DNA of 64,000 nucleotides from Clostridium sp. 1001271st1 H5 (GCF_005845215.1 NZ_SPHO01000004.1:186001-250000), one strand, 5' to 3'; positions 37,239 to 46,172 are shown, counted from the first letter of the stretch. Notes: a model not told the origin generated them from the sequence alone. Program-made: numbers and translations.

Positions 37239-37953
37239 TGCATTTGATACAGTTGCCTGTAATGAAATGTTGAAGGAACAAACCTGTGACTATGTGCTAA
37301 AACACATGTGCCGCAGCAGAAAACCGGCCTCCCGCAAAATGAAGTGGGCCGTATCTCTTGCCTGTTTTCTGCTCTTTGCCACCAGCGGCCTGGGCGGCTA
37401 CAGCCTGTACTACACAGAAGCAGCCGTCATCAGCATTGATGTGAATCCCAGCATTGAGCTGGACATTAACCGCTGGGGTAAGGTGGTGGACCAGACCACT
37501 TACGGGGAGGAGAGCGACACCGTCCTCCGGTCTCTTTCGCTTAAACATCTGGAATACGAAGAAGCGCTGGCGCTTCTGCTGGGCAGCGATGCCATGCAGC
37601 AGTATCTGAAGAACGGCGCCCTTGTATCCATCACCCTGGAGACAAAAGACGGCAACCACCAGATGCTCTCAAGCCTTCAGGAATGCGTGGACACGGCCTT
37701 AATGCAGTGCCACGGCGTACAGGCAGAGTATGCAAGCGTGGACAGCCATATGTGCGAGGAAGCCCACCAGCACGGAATGTCTCTGGGCAAGTATTATGCC
37801 ATTCAGGAACTCCTTACCGCGGACCCCCAGGCTACGCTGGATGAATTTAAGGATAAATCCATGAAGGAGATAAAGGGGCACACAGAATCTTTCGGCAGTG
37901 AAACGGGCTGCCGGGATACCGGTTGCCACCAAAAGGAGCATCATCACCATTAA
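37219..37953 (+). CDS. RsgI-like membrane anti-sigma factor with His-rich tail
   Basis: A 244-residue protein: cytoplasmic N-terminus of about 38 residues, one membrane segment (VSLACFLLFATSGLGGYSLY), then an outside domain with ISIDVNPSIELDINRWG. That is the conserved start of the RsgI middle domain, where self-cleavage at the Asn-Pro bond has been reported for family members. The C-terminus is His/Cys-rich (GCRDTGCHQKEHHHH) and no carbohydrate-binding domain follows, unlike clostridial cellulosome RsgI proteins. GTG 37219 is preferred (GGGAGG 8 nt upstream; ATG 37213 is only 2 nt from it). It overlaps the sigma gene by 20 bp, as expected for its anti-sigma. Confidence 0.8.
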   Translation: MKQNIHDAFDTVACNEMLKEQTCDYVLKHMCRSRKPASRKMKWAVSLACFLLFATSGLGGYSLYYTEAAVISIDVNPSIELDINRWGKVVDQTTYGEESDTVLRSLSLKHLEYEEALALLLGSDAMQQYLKNGALVSITLETKDGNHQMLSSLQECVDTALMQCHGVQAEYASVDSHMCEEAHQHGMSLGKYYAIQELLTADPQATLDEFKDKSMKEIKGHTESFGSETGCRDTGCHQKEHHHH

Positions 37954-38012
37954 AGCCAGTTTCATAATTCATAGCCGTTACCTGCATCCGGTGCAAATCT
38001 GTACTCATTGTT

Positions 38013-38690
38013 TCAATCTGCAGATTTTCTTATATCCTTTGCAGGAACACCCGCCACCACCGCATAGTCGGGTACATCCCGCACCACCACGGCCCCTGCC
38101 CCCACAGTGGCCTCCATTCCAATCCTAATTCCATCTATGATTGTGCATCCGATGCCCAGAAATGTTTTTCTCCCCACAATGGTGTGACCTGCCATGGACA
38201 CCTTGGGACAGACGTTTACATAGTCCTCCACCGCACAGTCGTGTTCAATATCAGCCTGGGTATTTATGATGCAGCCTGTTCCTATGGATGCACATGCATT
38301 TATCACGGCAGCGGCATGTATGGTACAGCCCTTTTCTATTCTGGAAAGAGGACTTATAACTGCCGTTGGATGAATGATTACAGCCAGCGGAATACCCAGG
38401 GACTTAAGCCTGGAAATTTTCTTCTCACGCAAATCATTGCTGCCCGTGGCAACGATTACCTCATCATAGGATTTCATGACATCCCACAAATTCCCTTCTT
38501 CCCTGAATATCCGGGAGCCCGGAATGGGACGGTGTCCCTTTTCCTTTAATTCCATGAAATCAATACAGCTGTATCTCTTCATGGCCAACGCGCAATCCAG
38601 GGTCACAATTCCCTGGTCGCCCGCTCCCCATATAAGCAGCCGTTTCATTGGCTGGTCATTTTCCCTGTCCTTTCTATCCTCATTCCCCAT
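38013..38690 (-). CDS. NeuD-type sugar O-acyltransferase (left-handed beta helix)
   Basis: The 225-residue protein has an N-terminal PglD/NeuD-type nucleotide-sugar binding fold (MKRLLIWGAGDQG, VIVATGSNDLR) and a C-terminal hexapeptide-repeat helix (ISRLSRIEKGCTIH-type repeats, INTQADIEHDCAVEDY with the catalytic His, GAGAVVVRDVPDYAVVAGVPAK). It probably acetylates a sugar or amino sugar for the cell surface. ATG 38690 is supported by GGAGG 7 nt upstream. It is 47 bp downstream of the GNAT gene; no other glycan genes adjoin it. Confidence 0.8.
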   Translation of the reverse strand: MGNEDRKDRENDQPMKRLLIWGAGDQGIVTLDCALAMKRYSCIDFMELKEKGHRPIPGSRIFREEGNLWDVMKSYDEVIVATGSNDLREKKISRLKSLGIPLAVIIHPTAVISPLSRIEKGCTIHAAAVINACASIGTGCIINTQADIEHDCAVEDYVNVCPKVSMAGHTIVGRKTFLGIGCTIIDGIRIGMEATVGAGAVVVRDVPDYAVVAGVPAKDIRKSAD

Positions 38691-38737
38691 ATTCTGTCCT
38701 CCGGTTCTCCATCCCCATCGCGAACACTTATACACCA

Positions 38738-39193
38738 TCAGTTAAAATAGTAAACCAGGTACCTCTCTTTAGCCGAAAATCCCATCCTCCTGTACATCCC
38801 CAGAGCCTGTTCGGAGGAATTCAGACATACCATTCCAGCCTCTTTCCCGGCCTTTTCCATCAGTCTCTCCACCATCCGTGTGGCAATGCCCTGACAGCGA
38901 AATGCCTCATCCACCCACACATTGGTAATCTGTCCCACACGTCCCCTGGGATTCTCATTGGACGGCAGCACATCGTAAAAGTACAGGGTGGCCGTGGCGG
39001 CCAGCTCTTTTCCTGAATATCCCAAAAGTGTATGACAGGCATTTTCCTTCATTTTATTCCCGTAAAACCCCCGTATGGATTCCTCCAATTCCGTTCCTGC
39101 CTCACACTGGGAAAACATCTTTAAATCCCTTATCCGCATCCGGACAAGAAAATCCAAATCATCCCTGACGGCAAAGCGATACTCCAATGCCAT
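38738..39193 (-). CDS. GNAT family N-acetyltransferase
   Basis: The 151-residue protein shows the GNAT fold: YRFAVRDDLDFLVRMR start, ATATLYFYDV strand, GQITNVWVDEAFRCQGIATRMVERLM with the acetyl-CoA pyrophosphate loop (RCQGIA) and the end NSSEQALGMYRRMGF. The substrate is unknown. AAGGAGGAG lies 6 nt before ATG 39193. It is followed by the NeuD-like gene on the same strand. Confidence 0.85.
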   Translation of the reverse strand: MALEYRFAVRDDLDFLVRMRIRDLKMFSQCEAGTELEESIRGFYGNKMKENACHTLLGYSGKELAATATLYFYDVLPSNENPRGRVGQITNVWVDEAFRCQGIATRMVERLMEKAGKEAGMVCLNSSEQALGMYRRMGFSAKERYLVYYFN

Positions 39194-39245
39194 ATGACTC
39201 CTCCTTTATGTCCCATAGCCGCTTCTATGGTTTCCATACACGCTG

Positions 39246-39854
39246 TCATTGTTCCTGACTGACAAATCTTACATATCTTCTCAGGGCATATTCCCCATCG
39301 TGTGCCTCTCCTGCAAACGGTGACGACATGGTACCCGCCCTGGTGATACGCCCAACGCCGCTGGATGCCAATAGGTTCATAAGCGCAGGCCGTCTGTCCT
39401 CCCTGCAAATCAGACCTGCCGTCTGGAGATATCCCTTATGGCGCCTTAAGCAGCCAAACACCGTTCCCTCCGGCAGACGCTTTACCAGACAGTTGCCAAA
39501 CATGGGTGAGAGCTCCAGCTCATGGTCTTTGCAGGCTGTAAGGCTGCATCCGTTTCCCAGGTACAGCTTTCGTTCCTCCTTTTTCCCATACACAATCCGT
39601 TCCAGGCTGTCATTATATTGTTCCAATGCCAGTGCTGCCTCTGACATGTTCACGGCGGCAGCCCGGGAGTCCGCGCGCAGTACAGGGGAGTCCGCGCACA
39701 GTACCGGGGAGTCACCGCGCAGTACCGGAGAGTCACAGTTATCCCTGACTGCTGACAGAAACAGGCGTCCGGTCCCCTGTCTGTCATAAATATCCTTTGT
39801 CCAGAACAGTCTGTATCTGCTGTACCTGCCCTTCATGATTTCATGCTGTGCCAT
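39246..39854 (-). CDS. LuxC-like acyl-CoA reductase C-terminal fragment with inserted repeats
   Basis: A 202-residue protein whose last 90 residues (LKRHKGYLQTAGL-like, RRPALMNLLASSGVGRITRAGTM, HDGEYALRRYVRFV) resemble the C-terminal end of LuxC-type acyl-CoA reductases. The N-terminal NAD-binding part and catalytic Cys region of the usual 400-plus residues are absent. Residues about 45-70 hold DSPVLRG/DSPVLCA/DSPVLRA repeats from a 21-bp unit. Nevertheless it has a good start (GGGGAGG 5 nt before ATG 39854) and promoter. It may be a remnant or a new small protein; the family call is tentative. Confidence 0.5.
   Translation of the reverse strand: MAQHEIMKGRYSRYRLFWTKDIYDRQGTGRLFLSAVRDNCDSPVLRGDSPVLCADSPVLRADSRAAAVNMSEAALALEQYNDSLERIVYGKKEERKLYLGNGCSLTACKDHELELSPMFGNCLVKRLPEGTVFGCLRRHKGYLQTAGLICREDRRPALMNLLASSGVGRITRAGTMSSPFAGEAHDGEYALRRYVRFVSQEQ
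39665..39738. repeat. 21-bp in-frame tandem repeat in the LuxC-like gene
   Basis: Units begin at 39665, 39686 and 39707, with half a unit from 39728. The period is 21 bp and codes on the minus strand for DSPVLRA-like heptads. Confidence 0.8.
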
Positions 39855-39942
39855 ATATCCTCCCCATCCCATTCCAGTGCGCCCTTTGTTCAGCAGTCCG
39901 CCCCGCTATTCCCTTGCCCGGACAAAATTTACTATATTATCC

Positions 39943-39971
39943 AGTATATTGGACCAAAGAAGGCAAGTCAA
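39943..39971 (-). promoter_or_regulatory. Promoter of the LuxC-like gene
   Basis: On the minus strand TTGACT (39966-39971) and TATACT (39943-39948) with a 17-nt spacer, about 85 nt before ATG 39854. This suggests that the fragment is transcribed. Confidence 0.65.
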
Positions 39972-40025
39972 TGGCGGGCCCTGTATATTAAGGATATCTT
40001 CATAAAATTCAAAACAAGGCCCTGC

Positions 40026-40050
40026 AAAATCAAGAGGCCTTTGCGGCCTC
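40026..40050 (-). terminator. Terminator of the merR-like gene
   Basis: GAGGCC (40034-40039) and GGCCTC (40045-40050) form a stem with a 5-nt loop; on the minus strand it is followed by TTGATTTTG, just after the stop at 40059. Confidence 0.6.
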
Positions 40051-40058
40051 CCTGTTCT

Positions 40059-40859
40059 TTACTTTTTCACCGGGAAGAAAATCTCTGTCACCCACTCATC
40101 CGGCGGGAGCTTGTCAAACTGGGTCTTGCGGTAAATCTCATAGGGCATCCCATTCATGTGATAGCCGTTGGCGTTAATCCAGGCCACGATGGCGCCGTAT
40201 GCATCCGGCAGTCCGGAATACGCTCCCTTGTGAATGGTAGTTGCACACAGGCATCCCTGCATGACAAAATCAGCCTTTTCCCGCTCCGTAATCCCCACTC
40301 CCAGCTCAATATCGCTGTAGGCCGGGTCAAATTCCTGGTCGTGATAGATGGCCATGACCACCCCGTTTATGGTCAGGTGCTCCCTGGCAATCTTTTCATA
40401 TATCTTTCCGTAATATGTGCCGAATTCCTCCACTGACATTTTATGCCTCTGTGTAATGAGGACCTGCTCCTCTGCTTCCTTTATCTGAATCTCATAATTG
40501 TTCTGATAACTCATAATGTCACCTGTCCTTTCAAACTCTTCCAGATGATACCCCATTTCCCTGATGGTTATGGAGATATGCTCCATCTGCCGCTCCAGGC
40601 GGAACCTTTGTTTGTGCAGCTGCCGCAGCAATTCCCTGCTGTCCGGGATGGTAAGCAGACTCTGGATTTCCGTAAGGGAGAAACCATAGCGTTTCAGCCT
40701 TCCAATCAAAAGCATGGTGCCAATCTGAGCATCCTCATAGTACCGGTATCCGTTTATCTCATCTGTTTTTTGGGGCTTTAAAAGGCCTATCTTATCATAA
40801 TGACGCAGTGTCTTCACACTCACCCCGCATACTTTTGACATCTGTCCTATGGTCAGCAT
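40059..40859 (-). CDS. MerR family regulator with GyrI-like effector domain
   Basis: A 266-residue BmrR-type regulator: MerR winged helix (LTIGQMSKVCGVSVKTLRHYDKIGLL, GYRYYEDAQ), a coiled-coil dimer helix (about 75-115) and a GyrI-like ligand-binding domain (about 120-266) that in relatives binds lipophilic cations. ATG 40859 has GGAGG 8 nt upstream; ATG 40874 is part of that site. Its promoter has the 19-nt spacer typical of MerR-controlled promoters, so it regulates itself. No exporter is encoded beside it. Confidence 0.9.
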   Translation of the reverse strand: MLTIGQMSKVCGVSVKTLRHYDKIGLLKPQKTDEINGYRYYEDAQIGTMLLIGRLKRYGFSLTEIQSLLTIPDSRELLRQLHKQRFRLERQMEHISITIREMGYHLEEFERTGDIMSYQNNYEIQIKEAEEQVLITQRHKMSVEEFGTYYGKIYEKIAREHLTINGVVMAIYHDQEFDPAYSDIELGVGITEREKADFVMQGCLCATTIHKGAYSGLPDAYGAIVAWINANGYHMNGMPYEIYRKTQFDKLPPDEWVTEIFFPVKK

Positions 40860-40908
40860 GTTACGCTCCTCCATTCATTTACTGTTTACCTGATTCGAAT
40901 CTGCTACA

Positions 40909-40939
40909 AGTATAATCTCTGACCTAAGGGCAGAGTCAA
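40909..40939 (-). promoter_or_regulatory. MerR-type promoter with 19-nt spacer and dyad
   Basis: On the minus strand TTGACT (40934-40939) and TATACT (40909-40914) are 19 nt apart. The spacer holds the dyad CTCTG...CAGAG. MerR proteins untwist such long spacers, so this is a likely autoregulatory site. Confidence 0.75.
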
Positions 40940-40992
40940 TGGTTTTTTCCGAAAAATTCTGCTGGATTTTGTTGATGTGGTACCATGTAACA

Positions 40993-41023
40993 GAAAAAGA
41001 CCCCGGCCTTTTCCGCCGGAGCC
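40993..41023 (-). terminator. trpS terminator
   Basis: GACCCCGGC (40999-41007) pairs with GCCGGAGCC (41015-41023), with G-U pairs; on the minus strand a TTTTT tract follows (40994-40998). Confidence 0.75.
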
Positions 41024-41052
41024 TTTATCCCTTTATTTTCCTCTGCTAAAGC

Positions 41053-42147
41053 CTATCGCATCTCAGTCCTGAACCGCTCAGCCTGTTCTGCAATCAGCTC
41101 CTTATCCTCAAAATAGTTGATTTTCATAGCCCTCTTCATCTCTGCCAGAGTCTCGGCCGCCTTCTGTTCCGCCTTGCGGCTGCCTTCCTCCAGGATACGG
41201 TAAACTGCAGGAATGTCCTTGGCAATTTCCCTGCGGCGCTCACGGATTGGCCGCAGTTCATCCTGAAGCACGCTGTTGAGGAACCGCTTCACCTTCACAT
41301 CGCCCAGACCGCCTCTGGTGTAATGGGCCTTCAGCTCATCCAGGTTCTTGTAATCCGGCAGATATGTTTCAAAATGCTCATCCCGGCAGAATGCATCCAG
41401 ATAAATAAACACCGGATTTCCCTCCACCTGTCCCGGGTCCTCCACCCTCAGATGGTTTGGGTCGGTGAACATGGACATGATTTTTTTCTTTACCTCCTCC
41501 TCGGAATCAGACAGGTAAATACAGTTTCCAAGGGATTTGCTCATCTTGGCCTTGCCGTCTACGCCAGGCAGGCGCAGACACGCCTTATTGTCCGGCAGAA
41601 GGATGTCCGGCTCTACCAGAGTCTCCCCGTAGACACTGTTAAATTTGTGTACAATTTCCCTGGTCTGCTCAATCATGGGCGCCTGGTCCTCGCCTACCGG
41701 AACAGTGGTTGCCTTAAAGGCAGTGATATCCGCTGCCTGGCTGATTGGATATGTGAAAAAGCCCACAGGAATGCTGGCCTCAAAATTACGCATCTGAATC
41801 TCAGACTTTACAGTGGGATTGCGCTGAAGCCTGGATACGGTCACTAAATCCATATAGTAAAATGTCATCTCGCACAGCTCGGGCACCTGTGACTGGATGA
41901 ACAGAACGGATTTCTCCGGGTCCAGTCCGCATGCCAGGTAGTCCAAAGCCACCTCTATAATATTCTGGCGCACCTTTTCCGGATTGTCTGCATTGTCGGT
42001 CAGCGCCTGGGCATCGGCTATCATGATATAAATTTCATCAAACTCTCCTGAATTCTGCAGCTCCACCCTGCGTTTTAAGGAGCCTACATAATGTCCTACG
42101 TGAAGCCGTCCTGTGGGGCGGTCACCGGTCAGTATAATCTTTCCCAT
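41053..42147 (-). CDS. trpS: Tryptophanyl-tRNA synthetase
   Basis: TrpRS charges tRNA-Trp in the cytoplasm. The 364-residue class I enzyme has [20 protein letters not shown] (HIGH-type motif) and [10 protein letters not shown] (KMSKS). It is the bacterial form with an insert between [16 protein letters not shown] and KMSKS. ATG 42147 is chosen for GAGGG 9 nt upstream. It is monocistronic, with its own promoter and terminator. The leader of about 100 nt is too short for a full T-box. Confidence 0.95.
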   Translation of the reverse strand: MGKIILTGDRPTGRLHVGHYVGSLKRRVELQNSGEFDEIYIMIADAQALTDNADNPEKVRQNIIEVALDYLACGLDPEKSVLFIQSQVPELCEMTFYYMDLVTVSRLQRNPTVKSEIQMRNFEASIPVGFFTYPISQAADITAFKATTVPVGEDQAPMIEQTREIVHKFNSVYGETLVEPDILLPDNKACLRLPGVDGKAKMSKSLGNCIYLSDSEEEVKKKIMSMFTDPNHLRVEDPGQVEGNPVFIYLDAFCRDEHFETYLPDYKNLDELKAHYTRGGLGDVKVKRFLNSVLQDELRPIRERRREIAKDIPAVYRILEEGSRKAEQKAAETLAEMKRAMKINYFEDKELIAEQAERFRTEMR

Positions 42148-42254
42148 CTGATATATCCCTCTCATTTCTCCAGCCTCAGGCCATTGCCGGCCAAAAAGCT
42201 GTTTTTACTTGTACATAAACATGCCTGAAAAATCCTTATTTTCAAACATTATCT

Positions 42255-42283
42255 AGCATAACCCAAAGATGAATTCCTGTCAA
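42255..42283 (-). promoter_or_regulatory. trpS promoter
   Basis: On the minus strand perfect TTGACA (42278-42283) and TATGCT (42255-42260) with a 17-nt spacer. GAATTC occurs on both sides of the -35 box. Confidence 0.75.
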
Positions 42284-42324
42284 GAATTCCCTGCCCCGGT
42301 CCGGGATAAACCTTCCCTCCCGGG

Positions 42325-43428
42325 TCAGGAACCCTCCTGTCTTTCGGAGGGCATCCCAATCCCTTCCCCCTCCATGACCGCTCTGAATATCCCGGGCAGA
42401 CCGGCGGAAAACTCCTTCCCCCTCAGCTGCTCCAGCGGCGCAGGAAGGGTTTCAGGCATGACCAGCCTCCAGGAATGAAGGAGCTGGGACCGGACCCCGT
42501 ACTTTTTCTTCACTGTGTCATTCAGGCCGCGGCTTCCATACTTATAGTCACCCACAATGGGATGGCCGGTGGATGCCAGGTGGGCGCGGATTTGATGGCT
42601 TCTTCCGGTAATCAGGGTCACCTGCAGCAGCGTAAATCTTCCGCTGCCTGCCAGAGGCAGGTATTCTGTCATGATGGGCACACTGTCCTCCACTTCCAGC
42701 GGATAGATGCTCACCGTATTGGTGCTCCCGTCTTTTTTTAGGAATCCTGCAATCAGCTGCTTCTCCTTTATCTCACCGGCAACCAGGCACTGGTAGTACT
42801 TGTGTATGCTCCGGTCCTTAAAGACCTCATTCATTACCTGAAGACCTGCCAGGGATTTTCCGGCCACCACCAATCCGCTGGTATTTCTGTCCAGGCGGTT
42901 GCAGATAGACGGCTTGAAGGTGCGCAGCTGGGATATGGGAAGCTTTCCGGAATCAATCAGATAATTAAGGATGTACTCGTTCATGGACATGTCGCTGTCC
43001 TTGGCCTTTTGCGACAGCATGCCGGATGGCTTGTTCACCACCAGGATGTGCTGGTCCTCATAGACAATGTCCAGATGTCTCCTTCCCTCACATTCCCCGG
43101 TTCCCCGCGGTTCCCCGCGTGTTCCCCGTGCCCTTTCCCGCTTCTCATCGGGCCACGGGGCTGCGCCCTTTCCGTCTCCCGGCCGTTCCGTATATCCGCC
43201 GGTATCCGGAACAGAGAACTTTTCTATGGTTTCATCTGAGAGGAACAGCTTAACCTGGTCCCCCTCTTCCAGCCGTTCGGAACCATCACATTTCTTTCCA
43301 TTCAGCGTTATATTTTTTTTCCGCATCATTTTATAGATAAAACCCTTGCCGGCCTGGTTCAGATATTTTGTAAGCAGCTTGTCCAGCCGCTGCCCTGCCT
43401 CGTTCTGGGTAATCGTCAGTGTCTGCAT
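42325..43428 (-). CDS. RluA family 23S rRNA pseudouridine synthase with S4 domain
   Basis: The 367-residue enzyme converts uridines in rRNA to pseudouridine. An S4 RNA-binding domain (about 10-70: GQRLDKLLTKYLNQ, KNITLNGKK) precedes the catalytic domain with NRLDRNTSGLVV (catalytic Asp), ITGRSHQIRAHL and HPIVGDYKYG. Between them lies a charged insert of about 40 residues (EKRERARGTRGEPRGTG), coded partly by 10-bp repeats of the form CGGTTCCCCG. RluC/RluD-type site choice cannot be read from sequence. GGAG lies about 10 nt before ATG 43428. Confidence 0.9.
   Translation of the reverse strand: MQTLTITQNEAGQRLDKLLTKYLNQAGKGFIYKMMRKKNITLNGKKCDGSERLEEGDQVKLFLSDETIEKFSVPDTGGYTERPGDGKGAAPWPDEKRERARGTRGEPRGTGECEGRRHLDIVYEDQHILVVNKPSGMLSQKAKDSDMSMNEYILNYLIDSGKLPISQLRTFKPSICNRLDRNTSGLVVAGKSLAGLQVMNEVFKDRSIHKYYQCLVAGEIKEKQLIAGFLKKDGSTNTVSIYPLEVEDSVPIMTEYLPLAGSGRFTLLQVTLITGRSHQIRAHLASTGHPIVGDYKYGSRGLNDTVKKKYGVRSQLLHSWRLVMPETLPAPLEQLRGKEFSAGLPGIFRAVMEGEGIGMPSERQEGS
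43093..43128. repeat. Short GC-rich tandem repeat in the RluA-family gene
   Basis: Four copies of a roughly 10-bp unit (GGTTCCCCGC-like) code for the Arg/Gly part of the insert between the S4 and catalytic domains. The period is 10 to 11 bp, so changes in number would shift the frame. Confidence 0.6.
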
Positions 43429-43452
43429 ATGGGGACACTCCTTCGTAGATGA

Positions 43453-44217
43453 TTATTCATTCATGAAACTCATGGCTGACAGCAGCAGGCGGTGGGGAAC
43501 CACCTTACACAGCAGCCGGAAGGCTTTCATGGTAATGCCGTAGACGGATAGCTCCCTGCCTGCTATGCTGTCCCGGATAGCCTTTTGGACCACCCGTCTG
43601 GGATTTGCCATGACCAGCTGCTTATAAAGCGGAATCACGCCCGTGGACTCGGCAATGTCAAAGAACTCCGTCTTGACCGGACCGGGGCACACGGCCGTCA
43701 CATAGATTCTCCTGCTGCGCAGCTCCTGGTTCAAAGCCCTGCTGTAACTGAGGACAAAGGATTTTGTGGCTGCATAGATGGCAAATCCGGGCTGGGGCAG
43801 GAAGGCCGCTGAAGATGCATACTGGATAATCCGGCTGTTGCATTCCATATAGGGCAGCACCATACGGGTTACGGCGCACAGAGCCTCGCAGTTCAGGGCA
43901 ACCATATCCGTCTCGCACTTTAACCCCAGTTCCTCCACCTGACCAATCATACCAAAGCCTGCTGCATTGACCAGAAACTTTACCTGGGGCTTTCTGGCGC
44001 TCAGCGCCCGCCCAAGCACGTCCCTGTCCCGTTCCTCTGTAAGGTCCAGCGCGAATTTGCGCAGGGGAACCCCTATCTGGCGGTCCAGTTCGTCCATCCG
44101 TTCCCTTCTCCTGGCTATAATCCATATCTCGTCAAAGCCTTTGAAATGTTCCCACAGCTGGATGATGGTTTCCCTGCCCATACCGGAAGACGCTCCGGTC
44201 ACTACAGCAATCTTCAT
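43453..44217 (-). CDS. Short-chain dehydrogenase/reductase
   Basis: A 254-residue classical SDR: VVTGASSGMGRETI (cofactor loop), FLVNAAGFGMIG (NAG motif), IIQYASSAAFLPQPGFAIYAATKSF with catalytic Ser, Tyr and Lys (YAATK), then VCPGPVKTEFF. The Arg-rich loop after the second strand (IARRRERM) suggests NADP. The substrate is unknown. ATG 44217 has AAGGA 9 nt upstream. It follows the YgiQ gene by 5 bp and is probably translated from the same mRNA. Confidence 0.85.
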   Translation of the reverse strand: MKIAVVTGASSGMGRETIIQLWEHFKGFDEIWIIARRRERMDELDRQIGVPLRKFALDLTEERDRDVLGRALSARKPQVKFLVNAAGFGMIGQVEELGLKCETDMVALNCEALCAVTRMVLPYMECNSRIIQYASSAAFLPQPGFAIYAATKSFVLSYSRALNQELRSRRIYVTAVCPGPVKTEFFDIAESTGVIPLYKQLVMANPRRVVQKAIRDSIAGRELSVYGITMKAFRLLCKVVPHRLLLSAMSFMNE

Positions 44218-44222
44218 ACCTG

Positions 44223-46172
44223 TCACGTTCCTTTCTTTTTGTGGATGTTGCGTATGGTCTTCTTAGGTCTTCCGGAGCCCGGCAGCTTCTGGCCGCGGCT
44301 TCCCGGGTCCGCCGGCTTACGCCCGGTCCCCGTACCCTTTCCCGCTGCTGCGCCTGCCGTCCCGCCCCTGTATCCGTCCCTTGGACGAATCAGGCATTTC
44401 CGGTCATATCCAATCAAATCCGTACGCCCAGCAATCTTAAGGGCTTCTGTCACCAAATCATAATTCTTGGGGTTCCTGTACTGAATCAGGGCTCTCTGCA
44501 TGGCCTTTTCATGGGGATTGACCGGCACATAGACCTGTTCCATGGTTCTGCAGTCATATCCAGTGTAGTACATGCAAGTGGAAATGGTGGACGGGGTGGG
44601 ATAAAAGTCCTGCACCTGCTCCGGCATATACCCCAAATCCCTGAGATACTCAGCCAGCTCCACCGCCTCCTTCATGGAGGAGCCGGGATGGGAGGACATA
44701 AGATAAGGCACCAGGTACTGTTCCTTGCCCAGCCTCTGGTTCATCTCCTTATACTCCTTCACAAACTGGCGGTAAACGCTGTTCTTCGGCTTTCCCATAC
44801 GCGTCAGCACCTTGTCCGCCACATGCTCCGGCGCCACCTTAAGCTGTCCGCTGACATGGAACTCGCACAGTTCCCGCAGAAATTTCCGGTTGGAATCCGC
44901 CAGTACATAATCAAAGCGGATGCCGGAACGGATGAACACCTTCTTCACCTTGGGAAGGGCCCTCAGCTTCCTCAAAAGAGCAATGTAATCGCTGTGGTCG
45001 GCCCGCAGATTCTTGCAGGGCTCCGGAAAAAGGCACTGGCGGCCGGGACATGCCCCCCTGGTCAGCTGCTTTTCACAGGCCGGGAAACGGAAATCCGCCG
45101 TTGGTCCCCCCACGTCATGGATATATCCCTTGAAATCCGGCTCCTCTGTCAGAAGCTTTGCCTCCTCCACCAGGGATTCATGGCTTCGGGCCTGGATAAT
45201 ACGGCCCTGATGGAAGGTCAGGGCACAGAAGCTGCAAGCGCCAAAACATCCGCGGTTGCTAATCAGACTGAACTTGATTTCCCGGATGGCAGGCACGCCT
45301 CCAAGCTCCTGGTAAGACGGATGGTAGTTTCTCATGTAGGGAAGATGATAGACCTCATCCATCTCCTCCTGGCTCAGGGGCTTGGACGGCGGATTCTGTA
45401 CCACAAAAAGCTGGTTTCCATAAGGCTCCACCAGCCGTTTGCCGGAAAATGGGTCCGTATTGCTGTACTGGATATAGAAGCTCTTTGCGTACTCCTTCTT
45501 ATCCTTTAAAAGCTCCTCATAATCAGAGAGCATTTTATAATCATAAACCGATTCCAGGCTTTTTGTCTTATAAACCGTACCGTCAATGAAGGTGATGTCC
45601 TTCACGTCCAGACCGCTGTCCAGTGCATCGGCAATCTCCACAATGGACCGTTCTCCCATGCCATAGGATATCAGGTCTGCCTGGGAATCAAGCAGTACGG
45701 AGCGCTTCAGTTTATCCGACCAATAGTCATAATGGGCAAGACGGCGCAGGCTGGCCTCGATTCCTCCTATAATGACAGGCACATCCTTATACACGGACCG
45801 TATCAGGTTGCAGTACACCACCACTGCATAGTCGGGCCGTTTGCCCATGACGCCGCCCGGTGTATAGGAGTCTTCCTTCCGGCGTTTCTTTGACACGGAA
45901 TAGTGGTTTACCATGGAATCCATGTTTCCAGCCGATACCAGGAATCCCAGCCTGGGTCTTCCCAGCACTTCAATGCTCTTTTTATCCTTCCAGTCCGGCT
46001 GCGCAATAATGCCCACCTTATATCCATGGGCCTCCAGCAGCCGCGATATGATGGCCGTGCCAAAGGAGGGATGGTCCACATAGGCGTCCCCGGACACATA
46101 CACGAAGTCGCACTGCTTCCATCCCCTTATGCTCATATCATTCCGGTTCATGGGTAAATAATCGTTTTTCAT
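44223..46172 (-). CDS. YgiQ family radical SAM protein
   Basis: A 649-residue YgiQ (UPF0313) protein. The N-terminal part has a B12-binding-like fold (DFVYVSGDAYVDHPSFGTAI, VIIGGIEASLRR) and the radical SAM motif RGCFGACSFCALTFHQGR gives the three cluster cysteines (CxxxCxxC). C-terminal YTGYDCRT and a basic tail follow. Its reaction is unknown. It overlaps the HAD gene upstream by 4 nt (ATGA, 46169-46172), so the HAD-YgiQ-SDR genes form one operon. Confidence 0.9.
   Translation of the reverse strand: MKNDYLPMNRNDMSIRGWKQCDFVYVSGDAYVDHPSFGTAIISRLLEAHGYKVGIIAQPDWKDKKSIEVLGRPRLGFLVSAGNMDSMVNHYSVSKKRRKEDSYTPGGVMGKRPDYAVVVYCNLIRSVYKDVPVIIGGIEASLRRLAHYDYWSDKLKRSVLLDSQADLISYGMGERSIVEIADALDSGLDVKDITFIDGTVYKTKSLESVYDYKMLSDYEELLKDKKEYAKSFYIQYSNTDPFSGKRLVEPYGNQLFVVQNPPSKPLSQEEMDEVYHLPYMRNYHPSYQELGGVPAIREIKFSLISNRGCFGACSFCALTFHQGRIIQARSHESLVEEAKLLTEEPDFKGYIHDVGGPTADFRFPACEKQLTRGACPGRQCLFPEPCKNLRADHSDYIALLRKLRALPKVKKVFIRSGIRFDYVLADSNRKFLRELCEFHVSGQLKVAPEHVADKVLTRMGKPKNSVYRQFVKEYKEMNQRLGKEQYLVPYLMSSHPGSSMKEAVELAEYLRDLGYMPEQVQDFYPTPSTISTCMYYTGYDCRTMEQVYVPVNPHEKAMQRALIQYRNPKNYDLVTEALKIAGRTDLIGYDRKCLIRPRDGYRGGTAGAAAGKGTGTGRKPADPGSRGQKLPGSGRPKKTIRNIHKKKGT

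Noticed and set aside
44241..45509. A 422-codon open frame on the plus strand
   Set aside because: It is antisense to the YgiQ gene, whose radical SAM motif and operon overlap are clear. No ribosome site precedes it.
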